Translations under genes and position numbers: made by a program
Assembly (NCBI GenBank): GCA_036752345.1
Contig: DAIOSV010000025.1
Location: forward strand, 1 to 30,238
Source of the DNA: UBA1715 sp036752345
GTDB lineage: Bacteria; Bacteroidota; Bacteroidia; Bacteroidales; UBA1715
Length of the DNA: 30,238 nt
Reading direction: 5' to 3'
The notes under the pieces: generated by a model
Databases searched by the model: none
What the model was told of the DNA's origin: nothing
Seen by the model: the letters and a program-made list of their open reading frames with translations, nothing else
In this document: in pieces, positions 1 through 8,218 of the stretch
Numbering within the stretch: position 1 is the first letter of the stretch
How the letters are laid out: the number at the start of each line of letters is the position of its first letter

Positions 1-10
1 GAATTAAACA

Positions 11-47
11 AAAAAAGCCCGACAATAGTATATTGCCGGGCTTTTTT
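11..47 (-). terminator. Rho-independent terminator of trpB
   Basis: A 10-bp inverted repeat (17-26 with 32-41, loop AGTAT) is flanked by an A-run on the left and a T-run on the right. Read on the minus strand the single imperfect pair becomes a G-U wobble, and the hairpin is followed by seven U. This fits a terminator about 20 nt past the trpB stop codon. It could also serve a plus-strand transcript entering from the left. Confidence 0.85.
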
Positions 48-63
48 ATTCTATGACAATCTG

Positions 64-1428
64 TTAAATAAGTTTATCAAGTGTAGAAACATTTTCTTTG
101 ATTACCTCGTCAGGAAGTTCATAGTTTGTAAGGTCACCAGAAAGATATTGGTCATAAGCCGTCATATCAATTAAGCCATGACCTGAAAGATTGAAGAGGA
201 TAGTTTTTTGAGTACCTTCTTCTTTGCATTTCTTTGCTTCGCGAATTGTTGCTGCAATAGCATGTGCTGATTCTGGAGCAGGAATAATACCTTCGGTTTG
301 TGCAAACAATGTAGCAGCTTCGAATGACTCCAATTGAGGAATATCAACTCCTTCTACAAGCCCGTCTTTGATAAGTTGGCTCACAATAGAACCAGCTCCA
401 TGGAAACGGAGACCTCCTGCGTGAATATGAGCCGGAGCGAAATTATGTCCTAAGGTGTACATAGGAATTAGTGGAGTGTAGCCTGCTTCGTCGCCATAGT
501 CATAGTGGAATACACCACGTGTAAGTTTCGGACAAGATGCCGGTTCAGCAGCAAGGAACTTAGTTGTTTTTCCTTCAAGAATGTTGTGTCGCAAGAATGG
601 GAATGAAATTCCACCAAAATTAGAACCACCACCAAAGCAACCAATTACCATATCGGGATATTCACCAGCCATAGCCATTTGTTTCTCAGCCTCAAGACCG
701 ATAACGGTTTGGTGCAACGTAACGTGGTTAAGCACACTACCCAATACATATTTGCAGTTAGGTGTTTGCATAGCCAACTCAACCGCTTCGGAAATGGCAG
801 TACCAAGACTTCCCTGATAGTTAGGAGTTTCAGTTATAATTTTGCGCCCTGCCTTGGTTGACATACTTGGAGAGGCAATTACTTGTGCTCCAAATGTTTG
901 CATAATAGAGCGGCGATATGGTTTTTGGTGGTAACTTACTTTTACCATGAATACCGCCAATTCAAGACCAAATACTTTAGCAGCATATGAAAGAGCAGCT
1001 CCCCACTGACCGGCACCGGTTTCCGTGGTAATGTTTGTTACTCCTTCTTGTTTGCAATAATATGCTTGTGCTAATGCAGAATTAAGTTTGTGTGAACCAA
1101 GTGGACTTACACTTTCGTTTTTGAAATAGATATGGGCTGGAGTACCTAATGCTTTTTCCAATCCATACGCGCGAACCAACGGAGTAGAGCGGTATAATTT
1201 GTACATGTCGCGTACTTGTTCCGGAATTTCAATCCATGCGTTTGTTGTATCTAATTCTTGTTCAGAGCAAGCACGGTTAAATATTCCAGCCATTTCGTCA
1301 AGCGTAAGAGGTTGTTTAGTAGCCGGATTCAACATTGGTTGAGGCTTCGTTTTCATATCAGCAGCGATGTTGTACCAAGCTGTTGGGATTTCATTTTCAG
1401 GAAGAAAAAATCTTTTTTGTTTTTCCAT
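64..1428 (-). CDS. trpB: Tryptophan synthase beta chain, TrpB2 type
   Basis: This 454-residue protein is a fold-type II PLP enzyme expected to condense indole with L-serine to give tryptophan in the cytoplasm. The motif GSHKLNSA (111-118) carries the PLP lysine K114, ETGAGQW (136-142) carries the catalytic glutamate, and GGGSN (266-270) is the phosphate-binding loop. The length of about 450, the N-terminal extension and the TrpB2-style motif spellings point to the TrpB2 subfamily rather than the 390-400 residue TrpB1 that pairs with TrpA. No trpA or other trp gene lies in the window, so it may act alone as an indole-salvage enzyme; that is inference. The ATG at 1428 sits directly behind a 10-bp palindrome (ATACTAGTAT, 1430-1439), and no clear Shine-Dalgarno is visible. 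A structured leader lies upstream and a terminator follows. Confidence in the family is high; confidence in the physiological substrate is moderate. Confidence 0.95.
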   Translation of the reverse strand: MEKQKRFFLPENEIPTAWYNIAADMKTKPQPMLNPATKQPLTLDEMAGIFNRACSEQELDTTNAWIEIPEQVRDMYKLYRSTPLVRAYGLEKALGTPAHIYFKNESVSPLGSHKLNSALAQAYYCKQEGVTNITTETGAGQWGAALSYAAKVFGLELAVFMVKVSYHQKPYRRSIMQTFGAQVIASPSMSTKAGRKIITETPNYQGSLGTAISEAVELAMQTPNCKYVLGSVLNHVTLHQTVIGLEAEKQMAMAGEYPDMVIGCFGGGSNFGGISFPFLRHNILEGKTTKFLAAEPASCPKLTRGVFHYDYGDEAGYTPLIPMYTLGHNFAPAHIHAGGLRFHGAGSIVSQLIKDGLVEGVDIPQLESFEAATLFAQTEGIIPAPESAHAIAATIREAKKCKEEGTQKTILFNLSGHGLIDMTAYDQYLSGDLTNYELPDEVIKENVSTLDKLI

Positions 1429-1461
1429 TATACTAGTATTTTTAATTTATAGTCTTGTTAT

Positions 1462-1560
1462 TTAAAATATAAAACCGCAAGTCTCCTTGAGGCCTGCGGT
1501 CATTTTTTGCATTGTTGCAAATAAATCGTTAACCTCTCCTACCTCTAGGAGAGCCACCAT
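1462..1560 (-). promoter_or_regulatory. Structured trpB leader, possible attenuator
   Basis: Read on the minus strand, this leader holds hairpin A (1534-1553, 8-bp perfect stem, 4-nt loop) and then hairpin B (1474-1500, 12-bp stem with one wobble and one mismatch, 3-nt loop) followed by TTTTATATTTT. The 5' arm plus loop of A (1552-1542) can instead pair with the apex of B (1492-1482) over 11 positions with a single A-A mismatch. The two folds exclude each other, as in a terminator/antiterminator switch. An ATG-started 32-codon frame covers both hairpins but encodes no tryptophan, so a classical trp leader peptide is not supported. Hairpin B alone could simply terminate the histidine kinase transcript. 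Confidence 0.5.
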
Positions 1561-1659
1561 AAACGATTATTTACAACACTAGTAATCACTATCTTTTTTA
1601 TTACACTTTAGCAAAGAAAAAGAATCTTTTTGAGACAGCAAAATAATTTTTTATGTTTT

Positions 1660-3177
1660 TTATTTGACCAAAGGTAAACAGATACGGAACGTAGTTCCTT
1701 TATCAATTTCCGAAGATTTTACCATGATTTTGCCATGATGATATTCCTTAACTATACGTTGTGCAAGGCTGAGTCCCAAACCCCAACCGCGAGATTTTGT
1801 AGTATATCCCGGCTGAAATATCGTTTTGAATTTGTTGCGAGGCAGTCCTTTACCGGTATCGCTCACATCAATACAGACGTGGTTGTTTTCTTTTGAAACA
1901 TTGATGGTGAGTGTGCCTTTGCCTTGCATAGCATCAACGGCATTTTTCCAAAGGTTTTCTATTACCCAGCCGAGCAGTGAAATATTTACCATGGCGTATA
2001 TGTCGTTGTCGGCTATGTGAATTGAAGATTCAATGTTTTGAGAAGTGCGGTTACGCATATAGTTCACTGCATTTTCCACCACGGTGCCTACATTTTCACG
2101 AGAAAAGTCGGGCGTAGAACCAATTTTTGAGAAACGGCACGCAATTGTTTCTAAGCGGTTCACGTCTTTGTTTATTTCTTCAAGCGTATTCGAGTCAACA
2201 TTGTTCATTTTGAGAATCTCAATCCACGCCATTAGTGATGATATTGGTGTACCAAGTTGGTGCGCAGTTTCTTTAGACATTCCAACCCACAGTTGGTCTT
2301 TCTCGTTTTTCTCGAACGAACGCAGAGTGTAATAGGCAATAAATCCCAAGAGAATAGAGACAAGAAGCAGGAATGGTGGATAGTAGGTTAGTTGTGTAAT
2401 GATAGGGGAATTATTGTAAAAAATATAGCCTTCATTTTTTTGATTAAGTATGATTTTGATAGGCGGGTTTTCTGATAGATTTTCTTGTATGAATTTTTTT
2501 ACTGATTCATTTCTAGCTTTATTGATTTTTCGTTCAGGAATATTACCACAAGCAAGAATTTCGGTAGTGTCACTATTCGTAATAATAACGGGAACGGAAG
2601 CGGAGTTTTGCACAACTTCTACCACAAACGAGTGAATCAACTCATTGAGCATCAATTGCAGCTCGTTAAATAGTTGTGAGTCAGAATAGTAGAGGTAATT
2701 AATGAGTTTCCCTTGGTAGGTAACGAGCAATGGCTCGTATTTTGAAAATTGTTCAGCCATAGACGGTGCCAAGGTTTTACCTATGGCTATGTTTTCTCCT
2801 ACGTTCATGGTGCTAATTACTCTTTTTTGAGCATCAGTCAAAATGATAGGAATGTTTTGATTGGTGCTAATAATTTTAAGCAAAAAGGAAAGAAACTGTG
2901 GGTCGTCAACCTCCATAATGAGCTGTTGCGATTCGCGCCATAACTCTACTTTTTGTAATTCGTCTTGTTCAAGTTTCTCAAATAGTTGGGCAGTATATTC
3001 AAGTAAAGTATTCCGTTGTTGTACGGCATCGGCCCAAAGGAGTATTTTTTTTCGTTCTTCGTGCCGAATATCTTGTACGGTATGATTTAAGACTCCGAAT
3101 AGACTCGCAATGATAACAATAGCGAGGATAAAAAACGCAAGCTTAATGCGATTACGGCTACGATAGCTGAGGCTCAT
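1660..3177 (-). CDS. Orphan membrane sensor histidine kinase
   Basis: This 505-residue protein has a membrane segment near 13-31, a roughly 230-residue presumably periplasmic sensor region, a second membrane segment near 267-284, then the kinase core. The H-box reads SKETAHQLGTPIS with phospho-acceptor H306. The N-box carries E408 and N412, the G1 box is DTGKG at 440-444 and the G2 box is GWGLGL at 464-469. All residues needed for autophosphorylation are present. No HAMP domain is recognisable between the second membrane segment and the H-box, and no response regulator lies next to it. The sensor region matches no domain I recognise. The start codon is 1 nt from the stop of the AsmA-like gene, so the two are probably translated together. 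The signal sensed is unknown. Confidence 0.9.
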   Translation of the reverse strand: MSLSYRSRNRIKLAFFILAIVIIASLFGVLNHTVQDIRHEERKKILLWADAVQQRNTLLEYTAQLFEKLEQDELQKVELWRESQQLIMEVDDPQFLSFLLKIISTNQNIPIILTDAQKRVISTMNVGENIAIGKTLAPSMAEQFSKYEPLLVTYQGKLINYLYYSDSQLFNELQLMLNELIHSFVVEVVQNSASVPVIITNSDTTEILACGNIPERKINKARNESVKKFIQENLSENPPIKIILNQKNEGYIFYNNSPIITQLTYYPPFLLLVSILLGFIAYYTLRSFEKNEKDQLWVGMSKETAHQLGTPISSLMAWIEILKMNNVDSNTLEEINKDVNRLETIACRFSKIGSTPDFSRENVGTVVENAVNYMRNRTSQNIESSIHIADNDIYAMVNISLLGWVIENLWKNAVDAMQGKGTLTINVSKENNHVCIDVSDTGKGLPRNKFKTIFQPGYTTKSRGWGLGLSLAQRIVKEYHHGKIMVKSSEIDKGTTFRICLPLVK

Positions 3178-3178
3178 A

Positions 3179-5698
3179 TTAATATTCTATTTGAAATCCT
3201 GATTCTATTGGTTTCTCTTTTTCTTGTTGTTCTTGCTTTTGTTCTTCGGTTTTATTATTAAGAATCTCGTTCCATTCTGTTTTTTGTTTATTTAATTCTT
3301 CAACCACATTTTTTCGTGATTTCCGAAAATCATAGTCAACGTTAAATTTGTCAGGGTTCCCATATATTTTTAAAGGAACTTTTAAATTACCATCTTTATT
3401 TTTCTCAATCTCACCAAAATCTTCAACTTCCTTGTTTTGGTTGTGGAATTTTGCCGACAATGTTTTCTTGAGGAATATAGTCATATAGTAGTTAAACTCA
3501 TTGCTTTCAATATTATGTTTTCCGGCAAATTCCATTTCAAATGCATTAGAAAGAATCGTCATTTGTGGTATATATAACGTATCGTTTTTGATTGAGATTG
3601 TATTTTTGAGGGTAGAAAACCAAACTTTTGTAAATTCTTCTTGCATTTTCATTTTTTTCCCAATCTCGGTAAGTACTTCTACGTTTTTCACCGAACCACT
3701 GTCAATGGTGATATTGGCAAGTGCATTGATGGTTGGGTATATTGGATTGTAGTTGGCATCCATCGTAGAGGAGAATTGAACTTTGCCCGAAAGTGAGCCT
3801 TCTAGTTGCTTATCGGTGATAATGGTTTGTTCAAAGTTGTTGAACGTAGAAAAAATCTTTTTAGCCGACATGTGCGCAATCTCTCCTTGTACTGTGCATT
3901 TGGTTTGGTTGTTTGGCAAATCGGTAAGAACTACTTTCGTGTCTTTAAGTTTGCCGTTGAGCGTCTTTGCATTAATGTCGGCAACTTCAATACTACTATG
4001 TGTAAAGATGATTGTTGTAGAAGCATTCTCTAAGTGGTATGGTGCGTAGTCAAGTACCTTTGCTTCAAAATGAATGGAACCAAGCAGTTCGCCAATGGCG
4101 TCAGATTCTCCTAACGATAGGTAATGCTGATAAAATGGCAACAAATCAATTTTGTCAATGCCACAATTGATATCGCAGAATGTGTTTACATCGTTGAGGA
4201 ACAAATATGAGATGAAGTCGGATGCTTCGCCTTTCAAGGTAAACGGCTGTGATTGCAATAATCCAGAAACACTGTCGGCGGTAACATTTCCGTCGGCAAA
4301 AACAATATGTCCCGACACATTTTCAAGATTGTATGGAGAATTTTCTGGAGCATCTATTTTGATGTCGTTGCAGTGCAAGTTTGCTTGCAATTGTATGTCG
4401 CGGAAGAATTCTTTTGTGAAAGAATTGAATGTTTCGGTGCTTCCTTTGCTCGAAAAGCCGCCTACAATGTGTCCACCAAGTTTATATCCTTCTATATCGG
4501 TAAGGTATGGTATATCAGCAATTGTCAGATCTACGGTGCCATTCACGCCATATTGTGGTGCCTCAAAATTGGACACCGAAAGCGAACTGAGTTCTAGTTT
4601 TGAATCTCCAGTGTTAGCAGAGGTGGCTTGTGAGGTGTATTGGTAGGATTTCAGTAATGAGAGATTTTTCGTTTTTACAACACCTTTTGTTGCAAAAGAA
4701 TAGGTTACATCGTCATAAAGTACACTTCCTTTGGTGCATGCTACATTGCACACAAGTGACGGCATTGTCTTTTTCCCAAGTTTCCCTTTCAAGTAACCGT
4801 CTAAAACTAGATTAGCTTTCAGTTTATATGAAGCAAGGCTGTCAACAGTGGCTTGTGGCAGCACTGTGTATATATCAGAAATGGTCGTTTCTATATTCAC
4901 ATTCAGGTTGAGGTAATATTCATTTTTGGGCAAAAGCGCTACTTCGCCATTGGAAATGAACGTACCTATAGGAGAAACAAGTTTCATTTTACGAATGGAG
5001 TAGGTTGATTTGTCGCGGAATATTGAAACATTGCATCGGAATGGTGACTCGGTGAAATAGTTTTTCTTTTTGAGAGAAAATTTTTCGTTTTCAAAATCGG
5101 CTAACACATCAACATTGAAATCATCGCCACGAAATTTCCCTGAAAAATTAATTTTATGAAACACCTCTTTGGCCGAGATATTTGCTTTGATATCGTGGTA
5201 ATTCACCGTAGTGTTTCGGAGACGAATTTTTGACAATTCTACAAAAATGTCGGTGTTGTTGCTGTCCGATTCTATTGAGAAATCCCAGTTGTGATGTGAC
5301 TGCGAGTCAAGAAACACGTTCACATTGGCATCGCGTATTGTAACCTCATGAACTACGTAGTTTTTGAACAAAAAATCGAGCACGTTGAAAGAAAGAAGTA
5401 CTCGTTCGGCGTACAAGGCAGTGTCGGTAGAACATTCTTTAAATTCTCCCTCATTGAATGTTTTGGTAGATTTAGCGCATACATTATGGAGCTGGATGGA
5501 GATATTTGGAATGCTTCCCAAAAACGATAAATCAATTTTGCTGATTGAAATATCTGCTTTGATTTGTTTTCCCAATTTTTCGGTGGCAAACATGGCAATC
5601 TCATCTTTGTATAGATATGGGATAGCAATGGCTGCAACGAGAAGTCCAAAAAGGAAAATAGAAATTATTATACCAATATATTTGAACACTTTTTTCAT
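3179..5698 (-). CDS. AsmA-family envelope protein
   Basis: This 839-residue protein has one N-terminal membrane anchor (about 7-29) and a long, beta-rich periplasmic body. The N-terminal block after the anchor (KLGKQIKADISISKIDLSFL) is typical of AsmA proteins. The C-terminal third has the AsmA-like pattern of short strands with small-molecule or lipid-groove character, and ends in a highly charged Glu/Gln/Lys-rich tail (about 790-830). AsmA-like proteins are linked to phospholipid transport and outer-membrane homeostasis; a lipid-transport role here is inferred from the family. It heads a two-gene unit with the histidine kinase, under a good Bacteroidetes promoter 27 bp upstream of its ATG. 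Confidence in the family is good, in exact function low. Confidence 0.85.
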   Translation of the reverse strand: MKKVFKYIGIIISIFLFGLLVAAIAIPYLYKDEIAMFATEKLGKQIKADISISKIDLSFLGSIPNISIQLHNVCAKSTKTFNEGEFKECSTDTALYAERVLLSFNVLDFLFKNYVVHEVTIRDANVNVFLDSQSHHNWDFSIESDSNNTDIFVELSKIRLRNTTVNYHDIKANISAKEVFHKINFSGKFRGDDFNVDVLADFENEKFSLKKKNYFTESPFRCNVSIFRDKSTYSIRKMKLVSPIGTFISNGEVALLPKNEYYLNLNVNIETTISDIYTVLPQATVDSLASYKLKANLVLDGYLKGKLGKKTMPSLVCNVACTKGSVLYDDVTYSFATKGVVKTKNLSLLKSYQYTSQATSANTGDSKLELSSLSVSNFEAPQYGVNGTVDLTIADIPYLTDIEGYKLGGHIVGGFSSKGSTETFNSFTKEFFRDIQLQANLHCNDIKIDAPENSPYNLENVSGHIVFADGNVTADSVSGLLQSQPFTLKGEASDFISYLFLNDVNTFCDINCGIDKIDLLPFYQHYLSLGESDAIGELLGSIHFEAKVLDYAPYHLENASTTIIFTHSSIEVADINAKTLNGKLKDTKVVLTDLPNNQTKCTVQGEIAHMSAKKIFSTFNNFEQTIITDKQLEGSLSGKVQFSSTMDANYNPIYPTINALANITIDSGSVKNVEVLTEIGKKMKMQEEFTKVWFSTLKNTISIKNDTLYIPQMTILSNAFEMEFAGKHNIESNEFNYYMTIFLKKTLSAKFHNQNKEVEDFGEIEKNKDGNLKVPLKIYGNPDKFNVDYDFRKSRKNVVEELNKQKTEWNEILNNKTEEQKQEQQEKEKPIESGFQIEY

Positions 5699-5724
5699 AC
5701 TCGCAAATGTAAATAATTTCGTAA

Positions 5725-5755
5725 CAAAACTAATCTACATTACGCTATTCACAAA
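5725..5755 (-). promoter_or_regulatory. Bacteroidetes-type promoter for the AsmA-kinase operon
   Basis: On the minus strand a -33 box TTTG (5755-5752) is followed after exactly 19 nt by the -7 box TAGTTTTG (5732-5725). Both match the Bacteroidetes primary sigma consensus (TTTG, about 19 nt, TAnnTTTG). The predicted start near 5718 gives a leader of about 20 nt before the AsmA ATG at 5698. Confidence 0.75.
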
Positions 5756-5792
5756 GAAAAATTGCTACATTTCGGCGAATAAAAACAGGTCA

Positions 5793-6320
5793 ATGAGATA
5801 CGAACAATTGTTGGACGATGGCGAAATTCTGTTGCGGGCACTTGAGCCAAGCGATGTGGATGTGCTGTACCGGTGGGAAAATGACACAACAATTTGGGGT
5901 GTGAGTACTACCATTGCGCCATTTTCAAAGGAAACATTGCGTCGTTATATTGAAGATGTTCAAGATATATACGAGGCTAAGCAACTTCGTTTTATGATAG
6001 CCGACAAAAAATCTGGCAAGACCATTGGCACCATTGATTTGTTTGATTTCGATGCACACAATCGTCGGGCAGGAGTTGGGATTTTTTTGGAAGAAAACTC
6101 TCGCAACAATCATGCGGCTACCAAGGCTCTCGCTATATTGTTGCGTTACTGCCGTGATTTGTTGTTGCTGCATCAGGTATTTGCAGAAATGCAAGAGCAC
6201 AATGAGATAAGCAAACGACTCTTTGAACATGCCGGATTTGAAAAAATCGGGACAAAAAAAGATTGGTTGCTTAACGGCTCTGGCTACGAAGATGTGGTAT
6301 TAATGCAAAAAATTCTATAA
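5793..6320 (+). CDS. GNAT-family N-acetyltransferase (RimJ/RimL-like)
   Basis: This 175-residue protein has the layout of RimJ/RimL-type acetyltransferases. It opens with LRALEPSDVDVLYRWEND, continues through the strand pair GKTIGTIDLFDFD (about 77-90), and ends with the NEISKRLFEHAGFEKIG block that lines the acetyl-CoA site. It would transfer acetyl from acetyl-CoA to an amine; the substrate cannot be read from sequence. The pyrophosphate-binding loop normally reads Q/R-x-x-G-x-G/A, but here it is RNNHAATKA, so both usual small glycine positions are altered and cofactor binding may be weakened. The ATG at 5793 is preferred over the longer open frame to the left, because that extension lies antisense to the AsmA gene. 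pssA follows 54 nt downstream, so the two may be co-transcribed. Confidence 0.85.
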   Translation: MRYEQLLDDGEILLRALEPSDVDVLYRWENDTTIWGVSTTIAPFSKETLRRYIEDVQDIYEAKQLRFMIADKKSGKTIGTIDLFDFDAHNRRAGVGIFLEENSRNNHAATKALAILLRYCRDLLLLHQVFAEMQEHNEISKRLFEHAGFEKIGTKKDWLLNGSGYEDVVLMQKIL

Positions 6321-6374
6321 CAACGAATAGAGTAAACAAAATTCAAGTAAATTCGCCCAAAAAAATAAGGAACT

Positions 6375-7106
6375 ATGAAAAAACAAATCCCAAACATTCT
6401 TACCCTCTGCAACTTGCTTTGTGGGGTATTTTCAGTTGTAGTTTCAACGAGTCAATTTGTTTCGTTGGAATGGGCTGTGGTATTGATATTTTGTGGTGCA
6501 GTATTCGACTTTTTTGATGGTTTTTCTGCACGTTTACTTCATGTTGCTTCGCCTATTGGCAAAGAATTAGATTCGTTGGCAGACCTTATCACGTTTGGTT
6601 TTGCTCCTGCAGCTATTACCTCGGGAATTGTACAACATATTCTTTTCCCCGGAATGCTATTCGAAAACGAATCACTTTCGGCTTATGAATATATTTTAAT
6701 ATTCTTCCCATATATTATTGTCGCCTTTTCGGCATTGCGATTGGCAAAATTCAATTTGGACACTCGTCAGTCTCACTCGTTTATCGGCTTACCTACACCG
6801 GCAAATGCAATCTTCTTTGCAAGTTTTGCATTTATTCCAAGCTTAGACGAAATTCCGGTTGAGTTAATTGATGTATTGTGTTTGCTATTCTCTATCATGT
6901 TGATAGTAGAGATTCCTATGTTTTCGTTGAAATTCCAAAATTTCTCGTGGGCTGACAACAAAATTCGCTTCATCTTTTTGGCGTTAGCCATAGTGCTTCT
7001 TCTTCTTTTACAATTATCAGCACTTACGTACATCATGATTAGTTACATTCTATTGTCAGTCATTGATGATATTGTAAACAAGAGAACTCCAAATACTATA
7101 CAGTAG
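6375..7106 (+). CDS. pssA: CDP-diacylglycerol--serine O-phosphatidyltransferase
   Basis: This 243-residue integral membrane enzyme makes phosphatidylserine from CDP-diacylglycerol and L-serine, the entry to phosphatidylethanolamine in the inner membrane. The CDP-alcohol phosphatidyltransferase signature D-G-x2-A-R-x8-G-x3-D-x3-D is complete: D48, G49, A52, R53, G62, D66 and D70. It is preceded by D45, as usual for the metal site. Hydrophobic segments near 9-40, 75-120, 140-175 and 190-235 fit six to eight membrane spans. An AAGGAAC sequence sits just before the ATG at 6375. The last 11 bp overlap the convergent GNAT gene at 7096, so the two transcripts must run into each other. The family call is secure. 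A phosphatidylserine decarboxylase, the expected next step, is not in the window. Confidence 0.93.
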   Translation: MKKQIPNILTLCNLLCGVFSVVVSTSQFVSLEWAVVLIFCGAVFDFFDGFSARLLHVASPIGKELDSLADLITFGFAPAAITSGIVQHILFPGMLFENESLSAYEYILIFFPYIIVAFSALRLAKFNLDTRQSHSFIGLPTPANAIFFASFAFIPSLDEIPVELIDVLCLLFSIMLIVEIPMFSLKFQNFSWADNKIRFIFLALAIVLLLLLQLSALTYIMISYILLSVIDDIVNKRTPNTIQ

Positions 7107-7584
7107 GATTGATGCGAGCGAGCATATACGAATCGCGTAGTGTGCCGTCTATCATAAAGTTTTTGCGAAGTACACCTTCTATTTCAAATCCTTGCGATTC
7201 AAGCAATCGTACCGATGCAGTGTTTTCGGTGCAAATTTGTGCTTCTATGCGTACGTAGCCTTGTTGTTGCAAAGAAGAAATTGCATTTTGTAGCAGAATA
7301 GTTCCCACCCCCTGACGTTGAAATGGTTCATCAATCACAATAGTTATTGAAGCAGTAAGGTGTTTTGGCACCAAATGAGCTGAGAGAAATCCAGCAAAGC
7401 TTGAATTCGTGTACAAGCACCACGTCTGCCGATTTTGGTCGGAGAACCATGCTTCGAGTGTCGAGGCAGTTTCGTTGGTGTATAAGGGAAAATTGGTATA
7501 GTGAAGCAATGACTGCTTGCGCAAGAGCGGAACAAGGTCAGTTGTGAGCGAGTGAATGGTTGTGATGTTGTAATTCGTTACCAT
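7096..7584 (-). CDS. GNAT-family N-acetyltransferase
   Basis: This 162-residue protein has a full GNAT core. Strand 4 plus the acetyl-CoA loop read ITIVIDEPFQRQGVGTILL (79-97), with the canonical RQGVGT pyrophosphate loop. The terminal block ENTASVRLLESQGFEIEGVL is typical of RimJ/RimL-like members. The C-terminal DSYMLARI stretch is the usual last strand. The substrate is unknown. Its ATG overlaps the stop of the upstream phosphoesterase (ATGGTAA, 7-nt overlap), a strong sign of translational coupling, so the two genes form an operon. Its 3' end overlaps the convergent pssA gene by 11 bp. Unlike the acetyltransferase at 5793, its cofactor loop is intact. Confidence 0.9.
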   Translation of the reverse strand: MVTNYNITTIHSLTTDLVPLLRKQSLLHYTNFPLYTNETASTLEAWFSDQNRQTWCLYTNSSFAGFLSAHLVPKHLTASITIVIDEPFQRQGVGTILLQNAISSLQQQGYVRIEAQICTENTASVRLLESQGFEIEGVLRKNFMIDGTLRDSYMLARINPTV

Positions 7585-8081
7585 CGGTCAAGTTCTATAA
7601 CAGCAAGATTTCGGGGTGTTCCGTTTTCAATTTCAAACGTGAGCATAGTTCGTTTTTTATGGAATCCGGTTGTGCCCATCGCTCCCGGATTCATGTGGAG
7701 AAGTCCAAGAACAGGGTCGTTCATTACTTTGAGTATATGCGAATGACCGCTGATAAAGAGTTTTGGTTTCTCTGTCAAAAGCTGTGCGTAAATAGATTGC
7801 TCATAGTGTTTGGGATAGCCGCCAATGTGCGTCATCATTACTTTGAGCCCTTCGCACTCAAACACTGCCACTTGGGGTATGCGTATCCGAAGGTCTTGTC
7901 CGTCAATATTCCCATACACGGCACGCACGGTGGTGATGCTCTGCAGTTTTTCCAGCAATGCCAGCGAACCAATGTCTCCTGCGTGCCACACTTCGTCAAC
8001 TTGTTTGGCGTGTTTCACAACGGCATCGTCAAGTGAATTGTGCGTATCGGAGATGAGAAGAATTTTTTTCATTGTTTTCAA
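7578..8081 (-). CDS. YfcE/MJ0936-family metallophosphoesterase
   Basis: This 167-residue calcineurin-like phosphoesterase has all metal-site motifs in order: SDTHN (D12, H14), AGDIG (D36), YGNID (N58), MMTHIGG (H85) and SGHSHI (H113, H115), followed by NPGA. These residues coordinate two divalent metals and hydrolyse phosphodiesters. Family members act on model phosphodiesters in vitro, and the natural substrate is not known. The protein begins MKTMKK, and either ATG (8081 or 8072) could start it; the second gives the shorter leader usual in this family. A perfect -7 element TACCTTTG (8099-8092, minus strand) lies 10 bp upstream, but I see no matching -33 TTTG at 19 bp. It is coupled to the acetyltransferase downstream. 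Confidence 0.92.
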   Translation of the reverse strand: MKTMKKILLISDTHNSLDDAVVKHAKQVDEVWHAGDIGSLALLEKLQSITTVRAVYGNIDGQDLRIRIPQVAVFECEGLKVMMTHIGGYPKHYEQSIYAQLLTEKPKLFISGHSHILKVMNDPVLGLLHMNPGAMGTTGFHKKRTMLTFEIENGTPRNLAVIELDRW

Positions 8082-8091
8082 ATTCTACCTA

Positions 8092-8099
8092 CAAAGGTA
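8092..8099 (-). promoter_or_regulatory. Candidate -7 element for the phosphoesterase-GNAT operon
   Basis: TACCTTTG on the minus strand matches TAnnTTTG exactly and lies just upstream of the ATG at 8081. No TTTG is present at the right distance, so the promoter call is partial. The same 11-bp word ACAAAGGTAGA (plus-strand reading) occurs again at 8164-8174. Confidence 0.4.
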
Positions 8100-8218
8100 G
8101 AAGAATTATTGTAAGAATTGGGGTAAAAACTTTTGATGTAACGGATATATATTTTGATAAACCACAAAGGTAGATAATTAATTTTTTCCTATTTTCGCAT
8201 AAACAAAATGATACAGAT

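Noticed and set aside
1462..1560. Classical Trp leader peptide upstream of trpB
   Set aside because: The 32-codon frame contains no Trp codon, so ribosome stalling at Trp is not supported; only the RNA folds are reported.
5364..5792. Long upstream extension of the acetyltransferase frame
   Set aside because: It lies antisense to the AsmA coding region and shows no acetyltransferase-like sequence; the conserved start is the ATG at 5793.
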